From Halomonas sp. LR3S48 (lineage in GTDB: Bacteria > Pseudomonadota > Gammaproteobacteria > Pseudomonadales > Halomonadaceae), in assembly GCF_025725665.1 (NCBI RefSeq), contig NZ_CP107009.1, forward strand, positions 4,278,001 to 4,342,000: 64,000 bases of DNA, read 5' to 3'. Position numbers and translations under genes: made by a program. The notes under the pieces are model-generated. The model searched no databases. It had not been told where the DNA came from and saw nothing but the letters and a program-made list of their open reading frames with translations. This document shows positions 43,008 to 50,977 of the stretch, piece after piece (positions within the stretch are counted from its first letter, which is position 1; each line of letters starts with the position of its first letter).

Positions 43008-44378
43008 ATGGGTCTGGAAGAACTTCTCGTCATCGGCATGTTCGCCGGCTTCATGGGGCTGTTGCTGCTGGGCTTCCCGGTGGCCTGGGCGCTGGCCGGC
43101 ATCGGCTTCCTGTTTGCCATCATCGGCCACGTACTGGTCGAAACCTTCAATGCCGACGTCTGGTTCACTTGGGGCGGCACCATCGGTGTGCTCGACAGGC
43201 GTCTCTACGGCATCGTCGCCAACGAATTGATGGTGGCCCTGCCGCTGTTCATCTTCATGGGCATCATGCTCGATCGCTCGGGTATCGCCGAGCGGCTGAT
43301 GAACTCCCTGGTTCGCGTGCTGGGCGGGCTGCGCGGCGGCTATGCCGTCACCGTGGTCATCGTCGGCGTGCTGCTGGCGGCTTCCACCGGCATCGTCGGG
43401 GCTTCGGTGGTACTGCTCGGCATGCTCTCCATCGGTCCCATGCTGCAGGCCAAGTACAACAAGTCGCTGGCCGTAGGCACCGCCTGTTCGGTAGGCACCC
43501 TGGGCATCCTCGTGCCGCCGAGCATCATGCTGGTGCTGATGGCCGACCGGCTGGGCACCTCGGAGGCCTCGGTCGGCCGGCTGTTCATGGGTGCATTGAT
43601 TCCCGGCGTGATGCTGGGGGTGATGTATATCGCCTATATCGTGATTGCCGCCTATATCAAGAAGGACCTGGCTCCGGCACCGGAAAACAGGCAACCGCTG
43701 AACGCCCGTGCGCTGCTGGAGGTGCTGATTGCGGTACTCCCGCCGATGGCGCTGATCGTGGCGGTGCTGGGCTCGATCTTCACCGGCTTTGCCACTACCA
43801 CCGAAGCCTCCGCCGTGGGCGCGCTCGGCGCCATGCTGCTCGCGCTGTTCAATCGACGCCTGAGTTTCGATATCGTCTCCAAGGCGCTGTTCCAGACCAC
43901 TCGCACCACCGCTTTCATTTTCGGTATTTTCGTCGGCGCCACCGTCTTTGCCGTGGTGCTGCGAGGGCTCGGCGGCGACGACGTCATCCGTAGCGCGATC
44001 ACCGGGTTGCCCTTCGGCCCCGCCGGTGTGGTGCTCACGGTCATGCTGGTGGTGTTCCTGCTCGGCTTCTTCCTCGACTGGGTGGAGATCACGCTGATCA
44101 TCCTGCCGCTGGTCGCCCCGGTGGTCTTCAGCCTGGGCGTCGATCCGGTATGGTTCGCCATTCTCTTCGCCATCTGCCTGCAGACCTCGTTTTTGACCCC
44201 GCCGGTGGGTTTCGCGCTGTTCTACATCAAGGGGGTTTGCCCGCCGGAGATCAGCACGCTCGACATCTACAAGGGCGTGGCTCCCTTCGTGGCGCTGCAA
44301 TTGCTGGGATTGTTCCTGGTGTTCTTCTACGAGCCGCTGGCGACCTGGCTGCCGGCCCAGATCTACAGCGGACGCTGA
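43008..44378 (+). CDS. DctM-type large TRAP permease subunit 1
   Basis: The 456-residue polytopic protein has the DctM signatures: MVALPLFIFMGIMLDRSGIAERLM, AASTGIVGASVVLLGMLSIGPML, GTLGILVPPSIMLVLMA, and LGFFLDWVEITLIILPL. Length is slightly above the 425-residue norm. It is the sodium-coupled channel of the TRAP system and the last gene of operon 1. A GC hairpin follows the stop at 44392-44419. Confidence 0.93.
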   Translation: MGLEELLVIGMFAGFMGLLLLGFPVAWALAGIGFLFAIIGHVLVETFNADVWFTWGGTIGVLDRRLYGIVANELMVALPLFIFMGIMLDRSGIAERLMNSLVRVLGGLRGGYAVTVVIVGVLLAASTGIVGASVVLLGMLSIGPMLQAKYNKSLAVGTACSVGTLGILVPPSIMLVLMADRLGTSEASVGRLFMGALIPGVMLGVMYIAYIVIAAYIKKDLAPAPENRQPLNARALLEVLIAVLPPMALIVAVLGSIFTGFATTTEASAVGALGAMLLALFNRRLSFDIVSKALFQTTRTTAFIFGIFVGATVFAVVLRGLGGDDVIRSAITGLPFGPAGVVLTVMLVVFLLGFFLDWVEITLIILPLVAPVVFSLGVDPVWFAILFAICLQTSFLTPPVGFALFYIKGVCPPEISTLDIYKGVAPFVALQLLGLFLVFFYEPLATWLPAQIYSGR

Positions 44379-44391
44379 TCCATGGCACCGA

Positions 44392-44419
44392 GAGGCGCCC
44401 GAGCCGATCCGGGCGCCTC
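44392..44419 (+). terminator. Hairpin terminator after TRAP operon 1
   Basis: GAGGCGCCCG (44392-44401) pairs perfectly with CGGGCGCCTC (44410-44419) around eight bases, 13 bp after the dctM stop. The following sequence has only a short T patch. Confidence 0.55.
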
Positions 44420-44437
44420 CTCGGATTTCATGCCCAA

Positions 44438-44458
44438 TCGGTCAGACTTTGGTCTATC
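44438..44458. promoter_or_regulatory. Degenerate GntR-type operator upstream of TRAP operon 2
   Basis: TCGGTCAGACTTT matches 9 of 13 positions of the perfect element TTGGTCAGACCAA at 40848, and TTTGGTCTATC overlaps it, repeating the TTGGTCT half-site. It lies about 305-325 bp before the second dctP gene. Confidence 0.35.
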
Positions 44459-44761
44459 GCCCCTCTCGCCCCCGCACTTCCCCCTTCTTGCCGTCATGTT
44501 GTCATTTTGCCTTCCAATACAGGCACATCTACTTGGCATATTTCTTAATTAAACGCTACTGATCACCGGCACGGTCGGGCCCGAGCCGCTACCCTAGCCA
44601 AAGCAAGCTATCGATTCCGATCGTGCCAGCATGCTAGCTTGTCGATGTTTGCCGAACGGCCAGCCTGGTGATCCCAGCGGCTGCGGGCCCCCTCGGTGCC
44701 CCGCCTCGGCACATGGCTCTTCCATTGCGGCACTACAACAAGACCCACAAGGGAGCACGAG

Positions 44762-45865
44762 ATGAAGATGAAGTCGAAATTCGCACTTTCCGGCCTGGCT
44801 GCCGGCATCGCCCTGGCAGCCTTCGCCTCCGCCGCCCAGGCTCAGGAACAGTGGACCATGACCACAACCTGGCCGGACAACCTGGACCTGATCGAGATCG
44901 ACCGCCACTGGGCGGAGCTGGTCAACAAGCTCGCCGGCGACGAGCTGCAGATCGAGTTCCGCGCCGGCGGCACGCTGATGCCCGGCACCGAAGTGTTCGA
45001 CGCCACCGAGACCGGCAGCATCGAGGCCGCCGGCGACTGGCCCGGCTACTGGGCGGGGCGCAGTTCGGCGTTCTCCCCCCTGGCCGCCACGCCCAGCCTG
45101 TTCAATGCCATGGACTATCTCAACTGGATCCAGCAGTGGGGCGGCTTCGAGCTCTACCAGGAGGTCTACGGCCAGTACAACATGGTCTACCTGCCCTACG
45201 GCATCACCAACAACGAGTCGGGTTTCATGGGGCGCACCCCCATCGAGAGCCTGGCCGACCTGGACGGCAAGCGCCTGCGTCTCTCCGGTCGCGACCAGGG
45301 CCGGGTACTGGAACGCCTGGGCGGCTCCCAGGTCACCCTTTCCGGCGGCGAGATCTACCAGGCGGTGGAACGGGGCGTGGTGGACGGCGCCGAGTTCTCT
45401 ACCCCGGGCGTGGATTACAACGCTGGCTTCGCCGAGGTGGTCGAATACTGGGCGACGCCCGGCTGGCACCAGTCCGCCAGCGTGTTCGGCGTGATGATCA
45501 ACAAGGACGCCTGGGACGCCCTCTCCGAGGAGACCCAGGAGAAGCTGAAGATCGCCGCCGACGCCACCCTGGCCTGGTCGCTTGCCTGGTCCGAACGCGA
45601 GTCGACCGAGGGTACCGTCAAGTTCCAGGAAGCCGGCGTGGAGATCTCCACCTATGGCGACGAGGACATGGCCCGTATCCAGGAAGTGGCCAACGAGGTG
45701 ATCGTGGAAGGCGCCTGCGAGGACCCGATGCACGCCAAGGTCTACCACTCCATGGTCAGCTACCTGCAGCACTACGCCAACTGGCGGGATGTCTCGGTGC
45801 CCTACAACATGAGCCGCAGCTTCGACAACCTGCCCGACCTCGAGGCCATCGAAGCCTGCCTGTAA
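44762..45865 (+). CDS. DctP-type TRAP solute-binding protein 2
   Basis: The 367-residue protein has a signal peptide (MKMKSKFALSGLAAGIALAA, cleavage near AQA-QEQ). Its mature part parallels protein 1: LDGKRLRLSGRDQGRVLERLGGSQVTL, SGGEIYQAVERGVVDGAEFSTPGVDY and YWATPGWHQ, placing it in the same TakP-like branch. The ATG at 44762 follows GGGAG by 8 bp; an earlier in-frame ATG at 44696 would precede the signal peptide. Two TRAP systems of the same class in tandem probably take up related acids. A hairpin separates it from dctQ. Confidence 0.9.
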   Translation: MKMKSKFALSGLAAGIALAAFASAAQAQEQWTMTTTWPDNLDLIEIDRHWAELVNKLAGDELQIEFRAGGTLMPGTEVFDATETGSIEAAGDWPGYWAGRSSAFSPLAATPSLFNAMDYLNWIQQWGGFELYQEVYGQYNMVYLPYGITNNESGFMGRTPIESLADLDGKRLRLSGRDQGRVLERLGGSQVTLSGGEIYQAVERGVVDGAEFSTPGVDYNAGFAEVVEYWATPGWHQSASVFGVMINKDAWDALSEETQEKLKIAADATLAWSLAWSERESTEGTVKFQEAGVEISTYGDEDMARIQEVANEVIVEGACEDPMHAKVYHSMVSYLQHYANWRDVSVPYNMSRSFDNLPDLEAIEACL

Positions 45866-45879
45866 GGCGCTCCTCACGT

Positions 45880-45906
45880 CGCCCCGGCTCTCACGCCGGG
45901 GCGTTT
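45880..45906 (+). other. Stem-loop between TRAP-2 binding protein and DctQ genes
   Basis: CGCCCCGGC (45880-45888) pairs perfectly with GCCGGGGCG (45895-45903) around TCTCAC and is followed by TTT. It lies 14 bp after the dctP stop and resembles a partial terminator. Confidence 0.6.
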
Positions 45907-45933
45907 CAGTCCTGAGGTCGGAGACCGTATGCC

Positions 45934-46434
45934 ATGAATGCGATTGCCAAGGCGATCGACACCCTCAACGAGGTGTTCGGGCGGATCATCGCGCCGCTGA
46001 TCGCCATCGTTACCCTGGTGGTGCTCTACGACATCGCCCTGCGCCTGTTCACCGGGCGACCCAGCGACTGGGCCTTCGACATCACCAAGATGCTGTTCGG
46101 CGCCCACTTCATGCTGATGGCCGCCTACGGCCTGCGCCACCATGCGCATGTCGAGGTCGACGTGCTCAAGCGCCTGCTCTCGCGCAGGAAGCAGGCCGCA
46201 CTCGAGATACTCGGCTATCTGATCTTCTTCGTGCCCTTCATCTGGATGCTGTTGACCCTGGGCTGGAGTTTCTTCATGCGCGCCTTCAGTCGCGGTGAAA
46301 CCACCTATGGCATCGTCTCGATTCCCGTCTATCCGGTGAAGGGCGTGATCGTGGTGGCCGCGGTGCTGATCCTGCTCCAGGCCATCGCCATCGTGATCCG
46401 CGCCATCCAGCAGTTGCGAGAGGAAGCCGCATGA
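45934..46434 (+). CDS. DctQ-type small TRAP permease subunit 2
   Basis: The 166-residue protein has four helices and the DctQ segments FDITKMLFGAHFMLMAAYGLRHHAHVEVDVL (conserved H-V-x-V-D) and TYGIVSIPVYPVKGVIV. Length is typical. Its last four bases overlap the DctM start (ATGA), so the two permease subunits are translationally coupled. It is the second gene of TRAP operon 2. Confidence 0.9.
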   Translation: MNAIAKAIDTLNEVFGRIIAPLIAIVTLVVLYDIALRLFTGRPSDWAFDITKMLFGAHFMLMAAYGLRHHAHVEVDVLKRLLSRRKQAALEILGYLIFFVPFIWMLLTLGWSFFMRAFSRGETTYGIVSIPVYPVKGVIVVAAVLILLQAIAIVIRAIQQLREEAA

Positions 46435-47765
46435 GCCTTAGCCCCGAAATGCTGACTCTGGTGATGTTCGGCGGCCTGCTGGTGGGGCTGTTCATGGGCC
46501 ATCCGCTGGCCTTCGTGCTGGGCGGCGTGGCCGTCATCGGCGCCTACCTGGGCCCCGGCCCCCGCGTACTCGGCACCATCATCAACAATATCTACGGCAA
46601 CGCCATGGACAATTATGTCCTGGTGGCCATCCCGCTGTTCGTGCTGATGGCACGCTTCCTCAACGACTCGGGGGTCACCGAGAAAATGTTCGAGTCGATG
46701 CGCCTGCTGCTGGCCAACCTGCGCGGCGGCCTGGCGCTGACCGTGGTCATCGTCTCGGTACTGCTCGCCGCGACCACCGGCATCGTCGGCGCCTCGATCG
46801 CGGTGATGGGCATGATCGCCCTGGCCCCGATGCTCAAGTACGGCTACCACAAGGGGCTCAGCACCGGTGTGATCATGGCCAGCGGCTGCCTCGGCATCCT
46901 GATCCCGCCGAGCATCATGCTGATCCTGATGGCGAGCTATTCGCCGGTGTCGGTGGGGGCGCTGTTCGCCGGCGCCTTGGTCCCGGGATTGCTGCTGGGC
47001 GCCATGTATGCCCTCTACGTGCTGGTGATCTGCCTGGTGAAACCGAGCTACGGCCCGCCGGTTCCTCCCGAGGAGCGCGCCGAGACCAGCACCGGCGAGC
47101 TGTTGCTGATGCTGGCCAAGTACGTGCTACCGCCGATGGCGCTGATCCTCGGCGTGCTGGGCGCGCTGTTCACCGGCGTCGCCACCGCCACCGAGGCCTC
47201 GGCCATCGGGGTAGGCATCGCCTTCGTGCTGTTTTTGATCTTCGGCGACCGCAAGATCTCCACCTGCTTTCGCACCCTGATCGACGCCAGCAAGACCACC
47301 ACCATGGTGATGCTGGTACTGGTCGGTGCGACCGCCTTCACCGGGGTGTTCTCCCGCGGCGGTGGCATGACGGTCATCCACGAGCTGGTCATGGCCATGC
47401 CCGGCGGCACCACCGGCGCCTTGATCCTGATGCTGTTCCTGGTCTTCGTCCTGGGCATGTTCCTCGACTGGACCGGCATCGTGCTGCTGAGCTTTCCGAT
47501 CATGCTGCCGATCGTCGCCGACATGGGGATCGACATGCTGTGGTTCGTGGTGATGGTGGCCGTGGTGCTGCAGACCTCCTTCCTCACGCCGCCGTTCGGC
47601 TACGCGCTGTTCTACCTCAAGGGCGTGGCACCGAAAGGCGTGGAGATCATCGATCTCTACAAGGCGGTGATCCCCTTCTGTGCGCTGATCGTGCTGGCTT
47701 GCCTGCTGATGGCCTTCTTCCCGGTGCTGGTGACGGGCCTGCCCTCGCTCATGCTCGGTTACTAG
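46431..47765 (+). CDS. DctM-type large TRAP permease subunit 2
   Basis: The 444-residue polytopic protein shows DctM motifs: VLVAIPLFVLMARFLNDSGVTEKMF, AATTGIVGASIAVMGMIALAPML, ASGCLGILIPPSIMLILMA and LGMFLDWTGIVLLSFPI. It is the sodium-coupled channel of the second TRAP system. It overlaps dctQ by 4 bp and is followed by a strong intrinsic terminator at 47787-47820. Confidence 0.93.
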   Translation: MSLSPEMLTLVMFGGLLVGLFMGHPLAFVLGGVAVIGAYLGPGPRVLGTIINNIYGNAMDNYVLVAIPLFVLMARFLNDSGVTEKMFESMRLLLANLRGGLALTVVIVSVLLAATTGIVGASIAVMGMIALAPMLKYGYHKGLSTGVIMASGCLGILIPPSIMLILMASYSPVSVGALFAGALVPGLLLGAMYALYVLVICLVKPSYGPPVPPEERAETSTGELLLMLAKYVLPPMALILGVLGALFTGVATATEASAIGVGIAFVLFLIFGDRKISTCFRTLIDASKTTTMVMLVLVGATAFTGVFSRGGGMTVIHELVMAMPGGTTGALILMLFLVFVLGMFLDWTGIVLLSFPIMLPIVADMGIDMLWFVVMVAVVLQTSFLTPPFGYALFYLKGVAPKGVEIIDLYKAVIPFCALIVLACLLMAFFPVLVTGLPSLMLGY

Positions 47766-47786
47766 CTCAGCGCACACTTCGACTTC

Positions 47787-47820
47787 GGCGCCCGTATCGC
47801 AAGATGCGGGCGCCTTTCCT
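47787..47820 (+). terminator. Intrinsic terminator after TRAP operon 2
   Basis: GGCGCCCGTATC (47787-47798) pairs with GATGCGGGCGCC (47803-47814), with one T-G wobble, across a GCAA tetraloop, followed by TTTCCTT. It lies 22 bp after the dctM stop. Confidence 0.8.
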
Positions 47821-47933
47821 TGATGCCGGTCAGTTGGCGCAAGCTGCAGCCGCACGCGGCAACTGGTATCATTTCCGGCCGTTACCGCCTCGCATTACTG
47901 CGCTGCTGCGCCGGCCAGTGAAGGAGTTCCCGC

Positions 47934-49610
47934 TTGTTCCGATCCGCGACTACCGGCCTTTCCTCGCTATCTCGCCGCCTGAGCCTCTGGACACTGCTGA
48001 TCCTGACCGTGGCACTCGTCGTCGCCCTGCCGGTCATCGTGGTGCTGGCCCATATCGTGATGCCGACCCAAGGCGTCTGGCAGCACCTGGCCAGTACGGT
48101 GCTGGGCCGTTACCTGGGCAATACCTTCTACCTCGCCGTCACGGTGGGGCTCGGCAGCATGGTAATCGGCACAGGTGCCGCCTGGCTGGTGGTGATGTGT
48201 CGCTTCCCGGGTCGGCGAATCTTCGAGTGGGCGTTGCTGCTGCCGCTGGCCGTGCCCACCTATGTTATCGCCTATGCCTATACCGACTTCCTGCAATATG
48301 CGGGCCCCGTGCAGAGCTGGCTGCGCGAGATCTTCGAGTGGGGGCGCGGTGATTATTACTTTCCCAATATTCGCTCATTGGGCGGCGCCGCCACGCTGAT
48401 CACCCTGGTGCTGTACCCCTACGTCTACCTGCTGGCCCGGGCCGCGTTCCTGGAGCAATCGGTGTGCGTGCTCGACGTTGGCCGCACACTGGGGCGCGGC
48501 CCGTGGAACCTGTTCTCCAGCGTGGCCGTGCCGCTGGCACGTCCGGCCATCGTTGGCGGCGTCTCGCTGGTATTGATGGAAACCCTCAACGAATTCGGCG
48601 CGGTACAGTTCTTCGGCGTCGACACTTTCACTACCGGTATCTATCGCACCTGGTTCGGCCTGGGCGAGCAGGTCGCAGCCGCCCAGCTAGCCGCCTGCCT
48701 GCTGCTGTTCGTCATCGCACTGGTACTGCTGGAGCGCTGGTCGCGGGGCAAGCGCCAGTATTTCCATACCACCAACCGCTACCAGCAGTTGCCCGAATAC
48801 CGCCTGCAAGGCTGGCGGGCCGCTACGTCTTTCATGGCCTGTGCCCTGCCGGTACTGATCGGCTTTTTGATCCCCTGCGGCCTGCTGTTGCAGATGGCCA
48901 TCGCCAAAGGCGATGCGCTGCTCGGCACCCGCTTCCTCGACTTCGCCTGGAATAGCCTGCTGCTGGCCGTCATCGCCTCGGTGATCGCGGTGGGCCTGGC
49001 CGTCGTTCTCAGCTATGGGGTGCGCCTTCACGACAGACCGCTGACGCGCATCGCCACGCGGATCGCCTCGATGGGCTACGCAATTCCCGGCTCGGTGATC
49101 GCGGTGGGTATCCTGATTCCCTTCGCCTGGCTCGACAACACCCTGAACAGCTGGCTACACGCCCACTACGGCAAGATCGTCGGGCTGATCTTCAGCGGTT
49201 CGGCGTTCATCCTGGTGTATGCCTACGTCGTACGCTTTCTGGCGGTGTCGTTCAATACCGTGGAGGCCAGCCTGGGCAAGGTAACGCCGAGCATGGACGC
49301 CGCCTCACGCACTCTGGGCCAGACGCCGACCGGCACGCTCAAGCGGGTGCATACACCAATCATGCGCGGCAGCCTGATCGCCGCCGGCATCCTGGTCTTC
49401 GTCGATGTGATGAAGGAACTGCCGGCGACCATCATCCTGCGCCCCTTCAATTTCGATACCCTGGCGGTCAGGGCCTACAGCCTGGCTTCGGACGAGCGCC
49501 TCGCCGAGGCCTCGACGGCCTCACTGGCCATCGTCGTCGTCGGCATCGTTCCGGTGGTCCTGCTGAGCATGGCGATGCGCCGCTCGCGCCCCGGCTCAGG
49601 CAGCCGCTGA
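47934..49610 (+). CDS. fbpB: FbpB-type ferric iron ABC permease (fused, two permease modules)
   Basis: The 558-residue protein uses a TTG start at 47934 behind AAGGAG (47921-47926). It is a tandem duplication of the binding-protein-dependent permease domain with about twelve helices. EAA loops occur near residues 183-210 (DVGRTLGRGPWNLFSSVAVPLARPAI) and 455-480 (DAASRTLGQTPTGTLKRVHTPIM). This is the FbpB/SfuB architecture for Fe3+ uptake. Its ATPase gene is convergent, overlapping by 15 bp, and its binding-protein gene lies beyond that, so the system is not in one operon. Confidence 0.9.
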   Translation: MFRSATTGLSSLSRRLSLWTLLILTVALVVALPVIVVLAHIVMPTQGVWQHLASTVLGRYLGNTFYLAVTVGLGSMVIGTGAAWLVVMCRFPGRRIFEWALLLPLAVPTYVIAYAYTDFLQYAGPVQSWLREIFEWGRGDYYFPNIRSLGGAATLITLVLYPYVYLLARAAFLEQSVCVLDVGRTLGRGPWNLFSSVAVPLARPAIVGGVSLVLMETLNEFGAVQFFGVDTFTTGIYRTWFGLGEQVAAAQLAACLLLFVIALVLLERWSRGKRQYFHTTNRYQQLPEYRLQGWRAATSFMACALPVLIGFLIPCGLLLQMAIAKGDALLGTRFLDFAWNSLLLAVIASVIAVGLAVVLSYGVRLHDRPLTRIATRIASMGYAIPGSVIAVGILIPFAWLDNTLNSWLHAHYGKIVGLIFSGSAFILVYAYVVRFLAVSFNTVEASLGKVTPSMDAASRTLGQTPTGTLKRVHTPIMRGSLIAAGILVFVDVMKELPATIILRPFNFDTLAVRAYSLASDERLAEASTASLAIVVVGIVPVVLLSMAMRRSRPGSGSR

Positions 49611-50714
49611 GGGAAAAACGAAGACCTGCGACAGGTCGAGGTGTATGTCGACCCGCTGCCCTTCGGCAGGCAGGAAGACGCCGGGTACCCTGGCATGCAG
49701 GTGGGCCTCGCTGCCATCCTCGCCGTGGGCGCAGATGTGCAGCAGGCTGCTGCGCCCCAGCAGCTTGGCCATGACCACATGGCTGTAGCGATGCTCCGGC
49801 GCCGGCTCGAAGTGCTCGGTGATGCGCAGCGCCTCGGGCCGGATCATTACCAGTGCCTGGCTCCCTTCGGGCAGCCAGCCGGCCTCCACCGGCCCCACCG
49901 GAGTCTGCACACGACCACCCTGTACCACGCCACTCAGCTCGTTCACCTCACCGAAGAAGGCGACGACGAAAGGATCGCAGGGCGCGCAATAGAGCTCCCG
50001 AGGCGTGCCCATCTGCACGATGCGACCATTACGCATCAGGGCGATACGATCGGCCATGAACATGGCCTCTTCGGGATCGTGGGTCACCAGCAGGGTAGCG
50101 GCACCGACCTTCTTGAGCACGTGCAGGGTATCGTCGCGGATACGGTCGCGCAGGCGCGCGTCGAGGCTGGAAAAGGGCTCGTCGAGCAGCATCAGCTGCG
50201 GGGCCGGCGCCAGGGCGCGGGCCAGCGCCACGCGCTGCTGCTGCCCTCCGGAAAGCATGTGCGGGTAGCTTTCGGCATAGGCGGCCATGCCCAGTTGTTC
50301 GAGCAGCGCCAGGGCCCGCTCGCGGCGCTGCCGGGGCGGCTCGCCCTTCAGACCGAAGGTGACGTTCTCGATCACCGTGAGATGCGGGAACAGCGCCGAG
50401 TCCTGGAAGGCCAGGCCGACGTTGCGCTTCTCCGGCGGCACGTGGCGCCCCTTGGGCACGGCAATCTCACCACCGTTGAGGGATACACGTCCCTGCTGCA
50501 GTACCTCGAGCCCCGCCGCGATACGCAGCAGGGTGGTCTTGCCGCAGCCTGACGGCCCCAGCAGGCAGACGACCTCGCCGGGCGCCACGTCCAGGTCGAC
50601 ACCACGCACGGCGGCCTGGCGGTCGAATGTGTGGTGCACCCCCTCCATGGACAGCGCAGTGGTCTGACGGTAGGGAGCGTGTCCGACTTCCATTGGCTTC
50701 GATTGGCTAGTCAT
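49596..50714 (-). CDS. fbpC: FbpC-type ferric iron ABC ATPase
   Basis: The protein is about 372 residues from an ATG at 50714; no strong ribosome-binding site is visible and an ATG 21 bp further in is possible. ABC motifs are complete: Walker A LGPSGCGKTT, Q-loop AFQDSALFPH, signature LSGGQQQR, Walker B LMLLDEPFSSLD and the switch His in VTHD. A C-terminal TOBE-like domain follows, as in FbpC. It powers the FbpB permease. The gene ends inside the 3' end of fbpB on the opposite strand and diverges from fbpA. Confidence 0.92.
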   Translation of the reverse strand: MTSQSKPMEVGHAPYRQTTALSMEGVHHTFDRQAAVRGVDLDVAPGEVVCLLGPSGCGKTTLLRIAAGLEVLQQGRVSLNGGEIAVPKGRHVPPEKRNVGLAFQDSALFPHLTVIENVTFGLKGEPPRQRRERALALLEQLGMAAYAESYPHMLSGGQQQRVALARALAPAPQLMLLDEPFSSLDARLRDRIRDDTLHVLKKVGAATLLVTHDPEEAMFMADRIALMRNGRIVQMGTPRELYCAPCDPFVVAFFGEVNELSGVVQGGRVQTPVGPVEAGWLPEGSQALVMIRPEALRITEHFEPAPEHRYSHVVMAKLLGRSSLLHICAHGEDGSEAHLHARVPGVFLPAEGQRVDIHLDLSQVFVFPSAAA

Positions 50715-50772
50715 AGAGCAGGCGACATGATCCAAGGGGAAATGACAACCTTCATCCTACCCGAAATGTCCA

Positions 50773-50803
50773 GCAAATACGTTTGAAATCAAATCGCATT
50801 TGC
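50773..50803. promoter_or_regulatory. Imperfect palindrome in the fbpC/fbpA divergent region
   Basis: Nested arms GCAAAT (50773-50778) with ATTTGC (50798-50803), and TTTGA (50782-50786) with TCAAA (50789-50793), share one centre. The motif TCGCATTT at 50794 recurs at 50812. It lies 59 bp upstream of fbpC and 175 bp upstream of fbpA and may be an operator. Confidence 0.4.
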
Positions 50804-50875
50804 CAATTTTTTCGCATTTTCTTGCTTCCGGTCAGCTTCGCCGCACCCCGCACGCATGGGCTTCCTGCGGCAGGC

Positions 50876-50904
50876 TTGACGCCTTGTACGCAAAACGCTT
50901 CAAT
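50876..50904 (+). promoter_or_regulatory. Candidate fbpA promoter
   Basis: TTGACG (50876-50881, 5 of 6) and TTCAAT (50899-50904, 4 of 6) are separated by exactly 17 bp. The Fur-like sequence lies immediately downstream. Confidence 0.45.
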
Positions 50905-50910
50905 AGCGCT

Positions 50911-50937
50911 CAACGTAATGCAACGTATTATCATTGC
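50911..50937 (+). promoter_or_regulatory. Possible Fur box upstream of fbpA
   Basis: An AT-rich patch directly downstream of the candidate promoter contains ATTATC (50927-50932), the exact reverse complement of the Fur hexamer GATAAT, in TATTATCATTG. The other hexamers of a classical 19-bp box are poor. Fur control is expected for a ferric transporter, but this site is only suggestive. Confidence 0.35.
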
Positions 50938-50977
50938 TTCAACAAAAACCTAGTCAGCCTCTCGAGGTGAAACCATC

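Larger units (their letters stand above)
44379..44761. other. Intergenic region between the two TRAP operons
   Basis: The 383-bp region has no convincing gene. It contains the operon-1 terminator hairpin (44392-44419), a degenerate copy of the GntR-type operator (44438-44458), and an AT-rich patch (about 44505-44555) likely to hold the operon-2 promoter. No -35/-10 pair there is good enough to call. Confidence 0.6.

Noticed and set aside
50773..50811. Plus-strand intrinsic terminator formed by the fbpA-upstream palindrome and the following T6
   Set aside because: No plus-strand gene lies upstream within range (fbpC is on the minus strand), and the stem contains a bulge and mismatch.
50752..50934. 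60-codon minus-strand frame between fbpC and fbpA
   Set aside because: No ribosome-binding site, no recognisable features, and it covers the palindrome and promoter elements of a divergent regulatory region.
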